Part shown: positions 7,772 to 14,851 of the stretch, piece after piece
Numbering within the stretch: the first letter of the stretch is position 1
How the letters are laid out: every line of letters starts with the position of its first letter
Assembly (NCBI GenBank): GCA_021813025.1
Contig: JAKAME010000013.1
Coordinates: 1-24,466 of the forward strand
Source of the DNA: Microcaldota archaeon
GTDB taxonomy: Archaea; Micrarchaeota; Micrarchaeia; Anstonellales; Anstonellaceae
DNA length: 24,466 nt
Reading direction: 5' to 3'
Notes under the pieces: generated by a model
What the model was told of the DNA's origin: nothing
The model's database searches: none
The model's input: only the letters and a program-made list of their open reading frames with translations
Program-made: the position numbers and the translations under genes

Positions 7772-7884
7772 TAAAAAGTCTGCGTGTGCAGCGGGATTTT
7801 CACCCGCCCGATGGCGCTTCCAGAGACAGCCGCCAGCTTCTTTCGAAGTAGTGCACGGCCATGCGGGAAACTCAGCACACGCAT
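7772..7884 (-). ncRNA. Structured RNA candidate (stand-alone RNA or 5' leader element)
   Basis: Read on the minus strand, a perfect 8-bp closing stem GCGTGTGC (7882-7875) pairs with GCACACGC (7789-7782). Inside are three local hairpins: CTTC-GAAA-GAAG, a GNRA tetraloop (7848-7837); TGGC-g-GCT against AGC-GCCA, 7 bp with a bulged G and a 9-base loop (7835-7812); and GCGGG-TGAAAAT-CCCGC, 5 bp with a 7-base loop, one base from the closing stem. A TATA box at 7906-7913 predicts a start near 7884, exactly at the closing stem, and five T follow at 7777-7773. I could not fit it to a tRNA, 5S, SRP, RNase P or a riboswitch class I know. The GTG of the basic protein gene lies 22 bases after the stem, so it may be a leader element instead of a free RNA. 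Confidence 0.55.
7773..7777 (-). terminator. Short T-run after the structured RNA
   Basis: Five T on the minus strand begin four bases after the closing stem of the RNA candidate. This is hairpin plus T-run geometry that could end the RNA or act as an attenuator before the GTG at 7760. Confidence 0.35.
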
Positions 7885-7905
7885 AGATGTGTGTTCTTTC
7901 GGAGG

Positions 7906-7913
7906 TTATAATA
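7906..7913 (-). promoter_or_regulatory. TATA box for the structured RNA and basic protein gene
   Basis: TATTATAA / TTATAA on the minus strand is centred about 25-27 bp from the 5' end of the closing RNA stem at 7882-7884. It overlaps the stop codon of the upstream membrane protein gene. Confidence 0.5.
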
Positions 7914-8325
7914 CTTTCTGAGGGTGGGATTCCGGTCGCTTTTGATAGCGTTTTAGTCCATTGTAATTATTGATTATGGTTACAAGCAGCATTCCGGAGG
8001 TAACTCCCATCAGATACACTCCGACTTCGGTTAGAGAAATGGATGATAATGTCCAAAATAATCCACCCGCTACTAAAAATAAACCAAATTCAACTATTGT
8101 CGAATAAACATGTCCTTTTTCGAAACCTTCTCGTGCTCCTTTCCCATTTTCGAATCTTTTCCATATATCTACCTGAAGCCAGCCAGTCTCCTTTGAGATT
8201 GCAGATTCCCAATTTTCTCTTTCAGCTACAAGTCGTACCCATTTCTCGGTCGTTATATAATCGAATAGTACAAGAACAAGAACGATGGCTATATGTAATA
8301 AAAACTGCCATTGAAAAAAAATCAT
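7906..8325 (-). CDS. Small membrane protein, unrecognised, coupled to the RNR gene
   Basis: A 139-residue protein of unknown family. It has an N-terminal hydrophobic helix (about residues 5-22), a charged 60-residue loop rich in Trp, Glu and Lys, then two hydrophobic helices (about 75-95 and 100-120) and a basic tail. I start it at the ATG at 8325, which overlaps the TAA of the ribonucleotide reductase gene as TAATG, a classic translational-coupling overlap. The frame stays open for 29 codons further upstream inside that gene, but these show no sensible start context. The region is visibly more AT-rich than its neighbours, suggesting recent acquisition. No function can be assigned; co-translation with the reductase is the only clue. 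Confidence 0.62.
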   Translation of the reverse strand: MIFFQWQFLLHIAIVLVLVLFDYITTEKWVRLVAERENWESAISKETGWLQVDIWKRFENGKGAREGFEKGHVYSTIVEFGLFLVAGGLFWTLSSISLTEVGVYLMGVTSGMLLVTIINNYNGLKRYQKRPESHPQKVL

Positions 8326-11300
8326 TAAGAGCACCCGCTCGTCTCGCCGCATTCCATGCACACAAGGCACGTCCCGTTCCTCTTCATCTTCATAGAGCCG
8401 CACGAGGAGCACGAATCGCCGGTGAAGCCCTGCGCGCGCGCCTCCTTGCGCTCGTCAGACTCCTCGTCCTCAAGCAGCGCAGGCCTCGCGCCGGGGGCGG
8501 AAGCCTTCGCCTCCTCCTGCAGCTCTGGCGGCAGCGCCTTGGGCTGCGGCCCTCCGAGCCTTTGCTGCTTTTCCTCAGGCTCCGCATGCGCCGTCCCATT
8601 CCCTCCCAGATTGTGCTCAACCGGCTTTATTTGCACCAAATCCGTGCGGTGCAAATACTCGTAGCCCAGCTCGCGGAACACGTAGTCTATGATGGAGGTG
8701 GCGTGCTTGATGTTCTCATGGCCAGTAACGGCACCGGAAGGCTCGAAGCGGGTGTAGGTGAAGGTGTCCACGAACTCCTCCAGCGGCACTCCGTATTGCA
8801 GGCCCTTGCTCACGGCGATGGCGAAGCAGTTGAGCAGCGCGCGGTAGCCCGCGCCCTCCTTGTACATGTCTATGAAAATCTCGCCAAGCTGCCCGTCGCC
8901 GTACTCTCCCGTCTTGAGATAGACCTTGTGCCCGCCCACGCGTGCCTCCTGCACAAAGCCCCTTCTCTTGGGCGGCAGCTTCCTTCTCTGCAATGTGGAC
9001 ACAACGGTAGCCTGCGCCGCAAGCGGGGATTCCAGCACGGCCTGCGCCTCCTCAGCCAGAGCCTGCAGGGCCTGCAACTCTGCCTCGTCCTGCACTGCCG
9101 CATTCAGCGGCTGCGACAATTTCGAGCCGTCGCGGTAAAGCGCCATGGCTTTGAGCATGAGCTTGTGCGAAAGAAGGTAAGCCTCCTGCACGTCTGCAAT
9201 CGAGGCCTCGGCAGACATGTTGATTGTCTTTGAGATGGAGCCTGAGATGAAGGGCTGCACCGCGGCCATCATGCGTATGTGCGCCTGATAGGGTATGTAG
9301 CGCCTGCCCTTGCGCCCGCATTTTGAAGCGCAGTCGAATACGGGCAAATGCTCCGGCCGCAGGTGCGGCGCGCCCTCCACAGTCATGGTGCCGCACACGA
9401 AATCGTTTGCAGCCTCAATCTGCTCTTTCGAATATCCAAGGCTTTTCAGCAAATCAAGCTGCGGGTCTGCCAGCTGCGCATCGGTTATTCCAACCGAGCG
9501 CAAGAAGTCCTCGCCCAGCACGAATCGGTTGAATGCGAAGCGTATGTCGAACGCCCCGCCCATCTGCGCCTCAAGCGCAGAGAGCTTGTCGGGCGTGAAG
9601 CCCTTGGCCTTGAGGCTTTCGGGGTTGATGAAAGGGCAGCCAACCAGAGTGCCGTGCCCCTTGCAGTAGCGCTCGATGTCCTCGATTTGCGCAGGCGCGT
9701 AGCCCATGCGGCGCAGCGCCTTGCCCACCGAAGCATTCACAATCTTGAAATATCCCCCTCCTGCCAGCTTCTTGAATTTGACAATTGCAAAGTCAGGCTC
9801 AACGCCTGTGGTGTCGCAGTCCATCAGCAGGCCTATGGTGCCTGTCGGCGCAATCACCGTGGTCTGCGCGTTTCTGAATCCGTAGCGCTCTCCGCCCTCC
9901 TGCGCCCTGTCCCACGCCTCGCGCGCGGCCGCAACCAGATAGGTGGGCACGTACGAAGTGTTGATGCCCGCCGGCTTGATGCTCAGGCCCTCATACTCGT
10001 TCTCTGGCGAGTTGTAGGCCGCGCGGCGGTGGTTGCGCACCACGCGCAGCATGGCCTCCTTGTTGCGCTCGAATGCAGGGAATGGCGCCAGCACGCCGGC
10101 CAGCTCTGCCGAAGTCGCATATGATTCGCCTGTCAGGATGGCGCTGAGCGCGCCGGCGATGGCCAGCGACTGCGGGCTGTCGTATGGCACGCCCATCATC
10201 ATCAGCACGGTGCCCAGGTTCGCGTAGCCCAGGCCCAGCGTGCGGTATTCGTACGAGCGGCGGGCCACCTCCTTGGAGGGATAGCCGGCCATAAGCACCG
10301 AAATCTCAAGCACCACTGTCCACAGGCGTATGGCGTGCCTGTATCCCTCGGTGTCGAACACTCCGGTCTGCTCGTCATAGAACTTGGAGAGGTTGAGCGA
10401 GGCGAGGTTGCATGCCGTGTCGTCAAGGAACATGTATTCGCTGCAGGGATTGGATGCGTTGATGCGCCCGTCCAGCGGGCAGGTGTGCCACTCGTTGATG
10501 GTGTCGTCGAACTGCAGGCCGGGGTCAGCGCACGACCATGCGGCGTAGGCAATCTGCTCCCAGAGGCTGCGCGCCCCAACGGTCTTGCTCACCTTTCCAT
10601 CCGTGCGGCGCGTCAGGTTCCAGCTCTTGTCAGCCTCGGCAGCCTCCATGAAGCGGTTGGACACCCGCACGGTGTTGTTGGAGTTCTGGCCTGACACCGT
10701 TATGTAGGCCGCGCCCTCGTAATGGGTGTCCATCACCGGGAAATCCACTTTCGTCTGCCCCTGCCGCGCCAGCGAGAGCGCGCGCAGCACGTAGTTCATG
10801 GGCACGTTCTGGGCCAGCGCGCCGGCCACAGCCTGCTTGAGGCGCTTGTTGGACGTGAACTCGGTGGTGCGCTCGTCGTGCGCCACCCGTATTATCCGAT
10901 TCAGCGAGCGGCTGATTGACTTGGAGCCGGCCACCATCGCGGCCACCTTGTGCTCCTCGCGCGCCTTCCAGTTGATGAACTCCTCGATGTCGGGATGGTC
11001 TATGTCCACTATCACCATCTTGGCCGCCCGCCTCGTGGTGCCTCCGGACTTGATTGCCCCTGCCGCGCGGTCGAAAATTTTGAGGAAAGACATCAGGCCC
11101 GATGAGCGCCCCCCGCCCGAAAGCGGCTCCCCCGCGCTTCTGAGCGGCGAAAAGTTCGTTCCAGTGCCGGAGCCGAACTTGAACAGCCTCGCCTCGCGCG
11201 TCACCAAATCGAATATGCCGCCCTCGCTCACCAAATCGTCGCGGATTGACTGGATGAAGCACGCGTGCAGCTGCGGGTGCGTGTATGCGTCGGCTGCCTG

Positions 11301-11870
11301 CGTGAGCTGCTTTGTGTCCGGGTCCACGTACCAGTGGCCCTGCGGCCTGCCCTTTATGCCATAGGCCCACGCGAGGCCGTTGTTGAACCATTGCGGCGAG
11401 TTGGGGGCGGCCATCTGCGAGAGCAGCATGTAGGCCAGCTCGTCCTCGAACACTTCCGCGTCATCAGGCGAGGCGAAGTAGTTGTAGCGCTCGCCCCAGT
11501 GCCTCCACGCGCCCGCGAGGCGCCTGACAATCTGCTTCACCGAAGTCTCTGAGGCGAGGCTGGGCTGCCCGGATGCCGGGTCTGCGATTGTCTTGCCCTC
11601 GCCGTCTTTGAGCGGCACGCCGGCCTTGCGGAAATATTTCTGCGCCAGAATGTCGGTGGCCACCTGGCTCCAGCCTTTCGGCACCTCGATGTTCTTTAGC
11701 TCGAAGACGACCGAGCCGTCGGTCTGGCGGATGGTGGAGGTGCGCCGCTCGTAGGAGAAGCGGCCGAACACGTCCTCCCCCTCGCGGCTGAAGCGCCTCG
11801 TTATCCTCAGGCCGGCCCCTTGTGGTCGCCCGGCGCGCTGCAGCCCTTCCGTCGTCGTCTCGCCCTGCAT
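8325..11870 (-). CDS. nrdJ: Adenosylcobalamin-dependent (class II) ribonucleotide reductase
   Basis: A 1181-residue class II ribonucleotide reductase, which makes deoxyribonucleotides with a thiyl radical generated from vitamin B12 coenzyme. The N-terminal part has P-N-S-P-Q-W-F-N (156-163). The redox-active Cys204 is in H-A-C-F-I-Q. The radical site N474-P-C476-S-E478 matches N-x-C-x-E of the family, and the partner Cys487 is in A-C-N-L-A-S-L-N-L. P-T-G-T-I-G-L and T-G-V-E-P-D-F follow. The C-terminus is a zinc-ribbon-like tail with C-x2-C and C-x2-C pairs and a final Cys, as in the long B12-dependent enzymes. No intein is seen. The ATG at 11870 has GAGGG eight bases upstream and a loose A/T region at 11882-11897. 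A membrane protein gene overlaps its stop. Confidence 0.95.
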   Translation of the reverse strand: MQGETTTEGLQRAGRPQGAGLRITRRFSREGEDVFGRFSYERRTSTIRQTDGSVVFELKNIEVPKGWSQVATDILAQKYFRKAGVPLKDGEGKTIADPASGQPSLASETSVKQIVRRLAGAWRHWGERYNYFASPDDAEVFEDELAYMLLSQMAAPNSPQWFNNGLAWAYGIKGRPQGHWYVDPDTKQLTQAADAYTHPQLHACFIQSIRDDLVSEGGIFDLVTREARLFKFGSGTGTNFSPLRSAGEPLSGGGRSSGLMSFLKIFDRAAGAIKSGGTTRRAAKMVIVDIDHPDIEEFINWKAREEHKVAAMVAGSKSISRSLNRIIRVAHDERTTEFTSNKRLKQAVAGALAQNVPMNYVLRALSLARQGQTKVDFPVMDTHYEGAAYITVSGQNSNNTVRVSNRFMEAAEADKSWNLTRRTDGKVSKTVGARSLWEQIAYAAWSCADPGLQFDDTINEWHTCPLDGRINASNPCSEYMFLDDTACNLASLNLSKFYDEQTGVFDTEGYRHAIRLWTVVLEISVLMAGYPSKEVARRSYEYRTLGLGYANLGTVLMMMGVPYDSPQSLAIAGALSAILTGESYATSAELAGVLAPFPAFERNKEAMLRVVRNHRRAAYNSPENEYEGLSIKPAGINTSYVPTYLVAAAREAWDRAQEGGERYGFRNAQTTVIAPTGTIGLLMDCDTTGVEPDFAIVKFKKLAGGGYFKIVNASVGKALRRMGYAPAQIEDIERYCKGHGTLVGCPFINPESLKAKGFTPDKLSALEAQMGGAFDIRFAFNRFVLGEDFLRSVGITDAQLADPQLDLLKSLGYSKEQIEAANDFVCGTMTVEGAPHLRPEHLPVFDCASKCGRKGRRYIPYQAHIRMMAAVQPFISGSISKTINMSAEASIADVQEAYLLSHKLMLKAMALYRDGSKLSQPLNAAVQDEAELQALQALAEEAQAVLESPLAAQATVVSTLQRRKLPPKRRGFVQEARVGGHKVYLKTGEYGDGQLGEIFIDMYKEGAGYRALLNCFAIAVSKGLQYGVPLEEFVDTFTYTRFEPSGAVTGHENIKHATSIIDYVFRELGYEYLHRTDLVQIKPVEHNLGGNGTAHAEPEEKQQRLGGPQPKALPPELQEEAKASAPGARPALLEDEESDERKEARAQGFTGDSCSSCGSMKMKRNGTCLVCMECGETSGCS

Positions 11871-12198
11871 GAAAATCCCTCATTATACCATATGTTGTGG
11901 TTTGGTGAGTCTGGAACTACCATCGCTTGTGGTCAGGCGTCCCTTCGGTCTCTATTAGGTTTAAAAGCGCCTATGCTCTCCGTCGAGGAAAATGATGGGG
12001 CAATGAGCGAAAAAACGTGGCCCCAGAAACTCCTCTCGATTTCCCTCAAATTCTCGACGATTTCCCTCCGCGCGAAAAATTCGCGGCACGACGGGGGATA
12101 TTGGGAAGAGGAGAGAATGAACCATGGGCGGAGAGCGGGCCGGCCGGACCATTCTCCTGTGCGCGGGCAGCCGGAAAAGCACCATCCAAACGCTTATT
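11871..12198. other. Intergenic stretch without a convincing gene
   Basis: About 330 bases lie between the divergent RNR and VapBC genes. I see a TATA-like GTTTAAAA (11959-11966) with no good start codon at the right distance, an 11-base direct repeat CGATTTCCCTC (12037-12047 and 12058-12068, period 21) and an inverted repeat CGCGAA-AAA-TTCGCG (12071-12085). Short open frames on both strands look like chance. No tRNA is seen. It could hold an untranslated RNA or long upstream control regions. Confidence 0.5.
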
Positions 12199-12201
12199 AA
12201 T
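12194..12201 (+). promoter_or_regulatory. TATA box of vapBC
   Basis: TTATTAAT is centred 25-26 bp before the ATG of the antitoxin gene at 12223, so the transcript should be leaderless. Confidence 0.6.
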
Positions 12202-12218
12202 TATACCAACGTATAATT
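12199..12218 (+). promoter_or_regulatory. Palindromic operator of vapBC
   Basis: AATTATAC (12199-12206) and its exact reverse complement GTATAATT (12211-12218) are separated by CAAC. The site abuts the TATA box and ends five bases before the antitoxin ATG, so a bound protein would block TBP/TFB or polymerase. Toxin-antitoxin complexes of this kind usually repress their own promoter through such palindromes. Confidence 0.65.
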
Positions 12219-12222
12219 TAGT

Positions 12223-12462
12223 ATGGCATCTTATGTGCACGGCACCGTGCTGGAGTGGGGCAACTCACTCGGCTTGCGCCTTCGCAAATCCGACCTGCTG
12301 GCCCTGGGCGTTCACGCCCGGCAGAAGGTGAAAGTCCAGATTGTGCCCCTTTCCAGCCCGCTGGAGGAACTCTACGGTTGGGGCAAGCGCAGCGGCATCC
12401 ATATCACCGCCTCAGACATCCGCCGCAACCGGCGCGAACTGGAAGGAAAATGGGACGGGTGA
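12223..12462 (+). CDS. vapB: VapB antitoxin, AbrB/MazE-like
   Basis: A 79-residue protein with an N-terminal swapped-hairpin AbrB/MazE domain: residues 7-45 show G-T-V-L-E-W-G-N-S-L-G-L-R-L, then a turn and K-V-K-V-Q-I-V-P. The W-G-N-S-L-x-L-R-L signature is characteristic of antitoxins that bind DNA as dimers. The C-terminal 30 residues, rich in Arg, Glu and Lys, would wrap around the toxin. It sits six bases before the PIN toxin gene and downstream of a palindromic operator. It neutralises VapC and represses the operon in the family model. Confidence 0.85.
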   Translation: MASYVHGTVLEWGNSLGLRLRKSDLLALGVHARQKVKVQIVPLSSPLEELYGWGKRSGIHITASDIRRNRRELEGKWDG

Positions 12463-12468
12463 GCGGAT

Positions 12469-12828
12469 ATGCTCTGTCTGGACACCTACGCGCTGATGGA
12501 AATGCTGGAGGAGAGCCCGGCCTACGAGCGCATCAGCCATGCGGAGTTCGTCATCCCGGACTCCACCCTGGCCGAATTCTACTCCCTGATGTGCAAAAAG
12601 CCCAACGAAAAGACCGCCAAATACTGGCTGGAGAAATTCCGTCCATACGCCCGGCCAGTCGGTTTGGACGTCTGGATAGGGGCCGTGCGCTACCGCGCTG
12701 CCCATCGGCAGAAGAATCTCTCGATTTTCGACTGCCTTGGCTATGCGTTCAGCCGTGCCAATAACTGCAAGTTCGTCACCGGAGACAAGGAGTTCCGCGG
12801 AGCGGAAGGCGTGGAATACATCGAATGA
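12469..12828 (+). CDS. vapC: VapC toxin, PIN domain ribonuclease
   Basis: A 119-residue PIN-domain protein, the usual length for VapC toxins, which cleave RNA (often tRNA or rRNA) in a Mg2+-dependent way. The acidic active-site residues are all present: Asp5 in L-C-L-D-T-Y, Glu36 in T-L-A-E-F-Y, Asp88 in S-I-F-D-C-L-G-Y and Asp106 in F-V-T-G-D-K-E-F. The toxin is therefore probably active. The ATG is six bases after the antitoxin stop; the antitoxin's final codons contain GGGTGAG, a Shine-Dalgarno match spanning the stop codon, so the two genes should be translated together. Confidence 0.88.
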   Translation: MLCLDTYALMEMLEESPAYERISHAEFVIPDSTLAEFYSLMCKKPNEKTAKYWLEKFRPYARPVGLDVWIGAVRYRAAHRQKNLSIFDCLGYAFSRANNCKFVTGDKEFRGAEGVEYIE

Positions 12829-12844
12829 GCGGCCGGCGGCCCTC

Positions 12845-12854
12845 TTTTAATAAT
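12845..12854 (+). promoter_or_regulatory. TATA box of tyrS
   Basis: TTTTAATAAT is centred 26-27 bp before the ATG at 12876 and decides that start over an upstream in-frame ATG at 12825. Confidence 0.6.
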
Positions 12855-12875
12855 CTTGCCGGCCGAACTGCCTTC

Positions 12876-13973
12876 ATGGACATCCAATCAAAAATCGACT
12901 TGGTGAGAAAAGGCTCGGTGCTCGAGGTTCTTACCGAGGACGAGCTGCGCGCGCTTTTCGAATCCAAAACGCACCCGTCCCACTACATCGGCTTCGAGAT
13001 TTCCGGCAAAGTTCATCTTGGCACGGGGCTTTGCACCGCGCTCAAAGTCAAGGATTTCATGGATGCGGGGATAAAGCCGACGATTTTCCTGGCCGATTAT
13101 CATGCCTACATCAACGGCAAGCTTGGCGGAGATTTGGAGAAAATACAGCAGGTGGCCGGAGGCTATTTCAAGTCGGCCATGCACGCCTCGCTGCTTGCTG
13201 CCGGCCTTGGCGAGGAGAAGGCGGGCCAAGTCCGCTTCGTTCTTGGCTCCGAGCTTTACGAGAAATTGGGCAACGAATACTGGAAAGACGTCATGGCGGT
13301 CAGCAAGGACACGACCATGAAGCGCATGCTGCGCTGCACCACCATCATGGGGCGCGGCGAATCCGACGCCCTGCCGGCCTCCGCATTCCTCTACCCCGCC
13401 ATGCAGGTTGCCGACATCTGGGCTCTGGAAGCAGACATCGCTCACGCGGGCATGGACCAGAGAAAAGTTCATGTGCTGGCGCGCGAGTGGGCCGAGAAGG
13501 CGAAGAGAAAGAAGCCGGTGGCGGTGCATGGGGCGCTCCTGAGCGGGCTGCTTGGGCCGGGAAAAAGAATGGATGCGGCAGCCGGCGCCCAGTCAGAAGA
13601 CGAACTTATGATTGCAAACAAGATGTCCAAATCAAATCCCGACTCCTGCATCTTCATCCACGACTCCCCCGACGAGATTTCGCGCAAGCTCAAGAAAGCC
13701 TATTGCCCTGAAAAAGTGGCTGATGACAACCCCATCATCCAGATGGCCGAAACATTTGTTTTGCGCGACAGGCCTCTGAAAGTGGAGAGGCCGGCGAAAT
13801 TCGGCGGAGACATCGAGATTGCCTCTTCATCCGAGCTGCGCTCGCTCTATTCAGACGCAAAACTCCACCCAATGGACCTCAAAACGGCCGTCGGGCGCGA
13901 GCTGGTTTCCATGCTCGAGCCTGCGCGCAAATATTTCGAAAAGCACCCCAAGCTCTTGGAGCAGGCGCTCTAG
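12876..13973 (+). CDS. tyrS: Tyrosyl-tRNA synthetase, archaeal type
   Basis: A 365-residue class I aminoacyl-tRNA synthetase that charges tRNA-Tyr. The first ATP motif appears as G-K-V-H-L-G-T-G (HIGH variant) after Y-I-G-F-E-I-S, the second as K-M-S-K-S. Archaeal TyrRS landmarks include F-L-A-D-Y-H-A-Y, M-D-Q-R-K-V-H-V-L-A-R-E, H-D-S-P-D-E-I, K-K-A-Y-C-P, F-G-G-D and H-P-M-D-L-K near the C-terminus. There is an acidic insert of about 15 residues (A-A-G-A-Q-S-E-D-E) before K-M-S-K-S. The upstream ATG at 12825 overlaps vapC and would precede the TATA box, so I reject it. A TrpRS assignment is less likely, because the M-D-Q-R-K and H-P-M-D-L-K pattern is that of TyrRS. Confidence 0.88.
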   Translation: MDIQSKIDLVRKGSVLEVLTEDELRALFESKTHPSHYIGFEISGKVHLGTGLCTALKVKDFMDAGIKPTIFLADYHAYINGKLGGDLEKIQQVAGGYFKSAMHASLLAAGLGEEKAGQVRFVLGSELYEKLGNEYWKDVMAVSKDTTMKRMLRCTTIMGRGESDALPASAFLYPAMQVADIWALEADIAHAGMDQRKVHVLAREWAEKAKRKKPVAVHGALLSGLLGPGKRMDAAAGAQSEDELMIANKMSKSNPDSCIFIHDSPDEISRKLKKAYCPEKVADDNPIIQMAETFVLRDRPLKVERPAKFGGDIEIASSSELRSLYSDAKLHPMDLKTAVGRELVSMLEPARKYFEKHPKLLEQAL

Positions 13974-14028
13974 GTAATTTGTCTTTTGCCGGCAGGCCAT
14001 TTGCCCCTTATGGCGCTTCATGGAAACG

Positions 14029-14036
14029 TTAATATA
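14029..14036 (+). promoter_or_regulatory. TATA box of the 14060 gene
   Basis: TTAATATA is centred 27-28 bp before the ATG at 14060; a leaderless transcript is expected. Confidence 0.55.
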
Positions 14037-14059
14037 CTTCCCCACCCCACTTTATTCCC

Positions 14060-14749
14060 ATGGCAAACTCCTTGGGATTTTTCGCGAACGCCGGCCTCAA
14101 CCGGGCAGAGAAGAAGGCGCTGGCGCTGGACAAGCGCATGCCAATCGAGAAGCTGTCCAAGCTTTACAAGACTCTGTCCGAGAGGCTGGACGACTCGGAG
14201 CAGGCCAAGCTCTTCGCGCGCGCGGCCAACCTCATGAGGCAGGCCGGCCATCCGGATAAAGCCTTCGACTTCTACATGAAGGCCTACGACGCGTCCAAAA
14301 AGGTGGCGCCGTCAAACGGCCAGCATTATCTGGCATCGGCAATCAAGGCATATCCGCAGCATCAGAACTCCAAGTTCATTGCCGAGGTGCTGGCTTCAGG
14401 CCATTCTGACAAAGCGTCCAAACTGGCGGATGACCAATTCGCGCGCCCGTCCAAGGAGCGCATAGCGGACCTGCTCGAGGCTATTTTCCAATACGAGCTG
14501 GCGGCCGAAACCATCGCTCCTTTCTCGGCAGAGCAGCAACTCGACTACCTTGTCTCGGCCCGCCAGATATATCATATGCTGCTGAAAGACCTTGACTACT
14601 TTTCCCACTTCGGCAACGGGCAGTACCTCAAGCTCGACACAAAGGCCGCGGCGCTGGGCGAGCGGATTGCGGAGCTTGGCGACGCTGCCGCAAAATCCGG
14701 CGCCAAGCCGCTGACCCAGCCAGCCGGCGGCGTCACCGTATCCGTCTGA
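14060..14749 (+). CDS. Unrecognised helical protein, TPR-like
   Basis: A 229-residue soluble protein without a family I can name. Almost all of it looks alpha-helical. Segments such as A-R-A-A-N-L-M-R-Q-A-G-H-P-D-K-A-F-D-F-Y and A-I-F-Q-Y-E-L-A-A-E-T-I resemble the helix-turn-helix rhythm of TPR or other alpha-alpha repeats, which bind partner proteins. No catalytic motif, signal peptide or membrane segment is seen. The last 25 residues are Ala/Gly/Pro-rich. It has its own TATA box and lies between tyrS and purD on the same strand. Codon use and GC content match its neighbours, so it is probably a resident lineage-specific gene. Confidence 0.7.
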   Translation: MANSLGFFANAGLNRAEKKALALDKRMPIEKLSKLYKTLSERLDDSEQAKLFARAANLMRQAGHPDKAFDFYMKAYDASKKVAPSNGQHYLASAIKAYPQHQNSKFIAEVLASGHSDKASKLADDQFARPSKERIADLLEAIFQYELAAETIAPFSAEQQLDYLVSARQIYHMLLKDLDYFSHFGNGQYLKLDTKAAALGERIAELGDAAAKSGAKPLTQPAGGVTVSV

Positions 14750-14820
14750 GCGGGCAGCCTTCTTCCAACTCCCCGAACGCCAGCTTTCTTCCCGTTTTCC
14801 TTTCCCCCTTTTCCGTCTGT

Positions 14821-14828
14821 CTTATAAC
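14821..14828 (+). promoter_or_regulatory. TATA box of purD
   Basis: CTTATAAC is centred 27-28 bp before the ATG at 14852. The T/C-rich stretch just before it (14790-14820) could also end transcription of the previous gene. Confidence 0.55.
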
Positions 14829-14851
14829 ATTTCTTTTCCTCCTGCCCCGAT

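Noticed and set aside
7782..7882. Structured RNA as a tRNA, possibly tRNA-Sec
   Set aside because: The closing stem and adjacent 5-bp/7-base-loop hairpin recall acceptor and T arms, but the loop TGAAAAT lacks TTC, there is no anticodon arm and no D-arm consensus.
8043..9233. 396-codon plus-strand open frame across the membrane protein and RNR ends
   Set aside because: It crosses two real minus-strand genes, is Leu/Arg/His-rich and shows no domain pattern.
11881..11900. NrdR box upstream of the ribonucleotide reductase gene
   Set aside because: The A/T stretch only partly resembles the bacterial NrdR consensus, and no second copy is present.
11973..12200. 75-codon plus-strand frame in the RNR-vapBC gap
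   Set aside because: The TATA-like box upstream is at the wrong distance from its ATGs, and the residue pattern (basic, no hydrophobic core) looks random.
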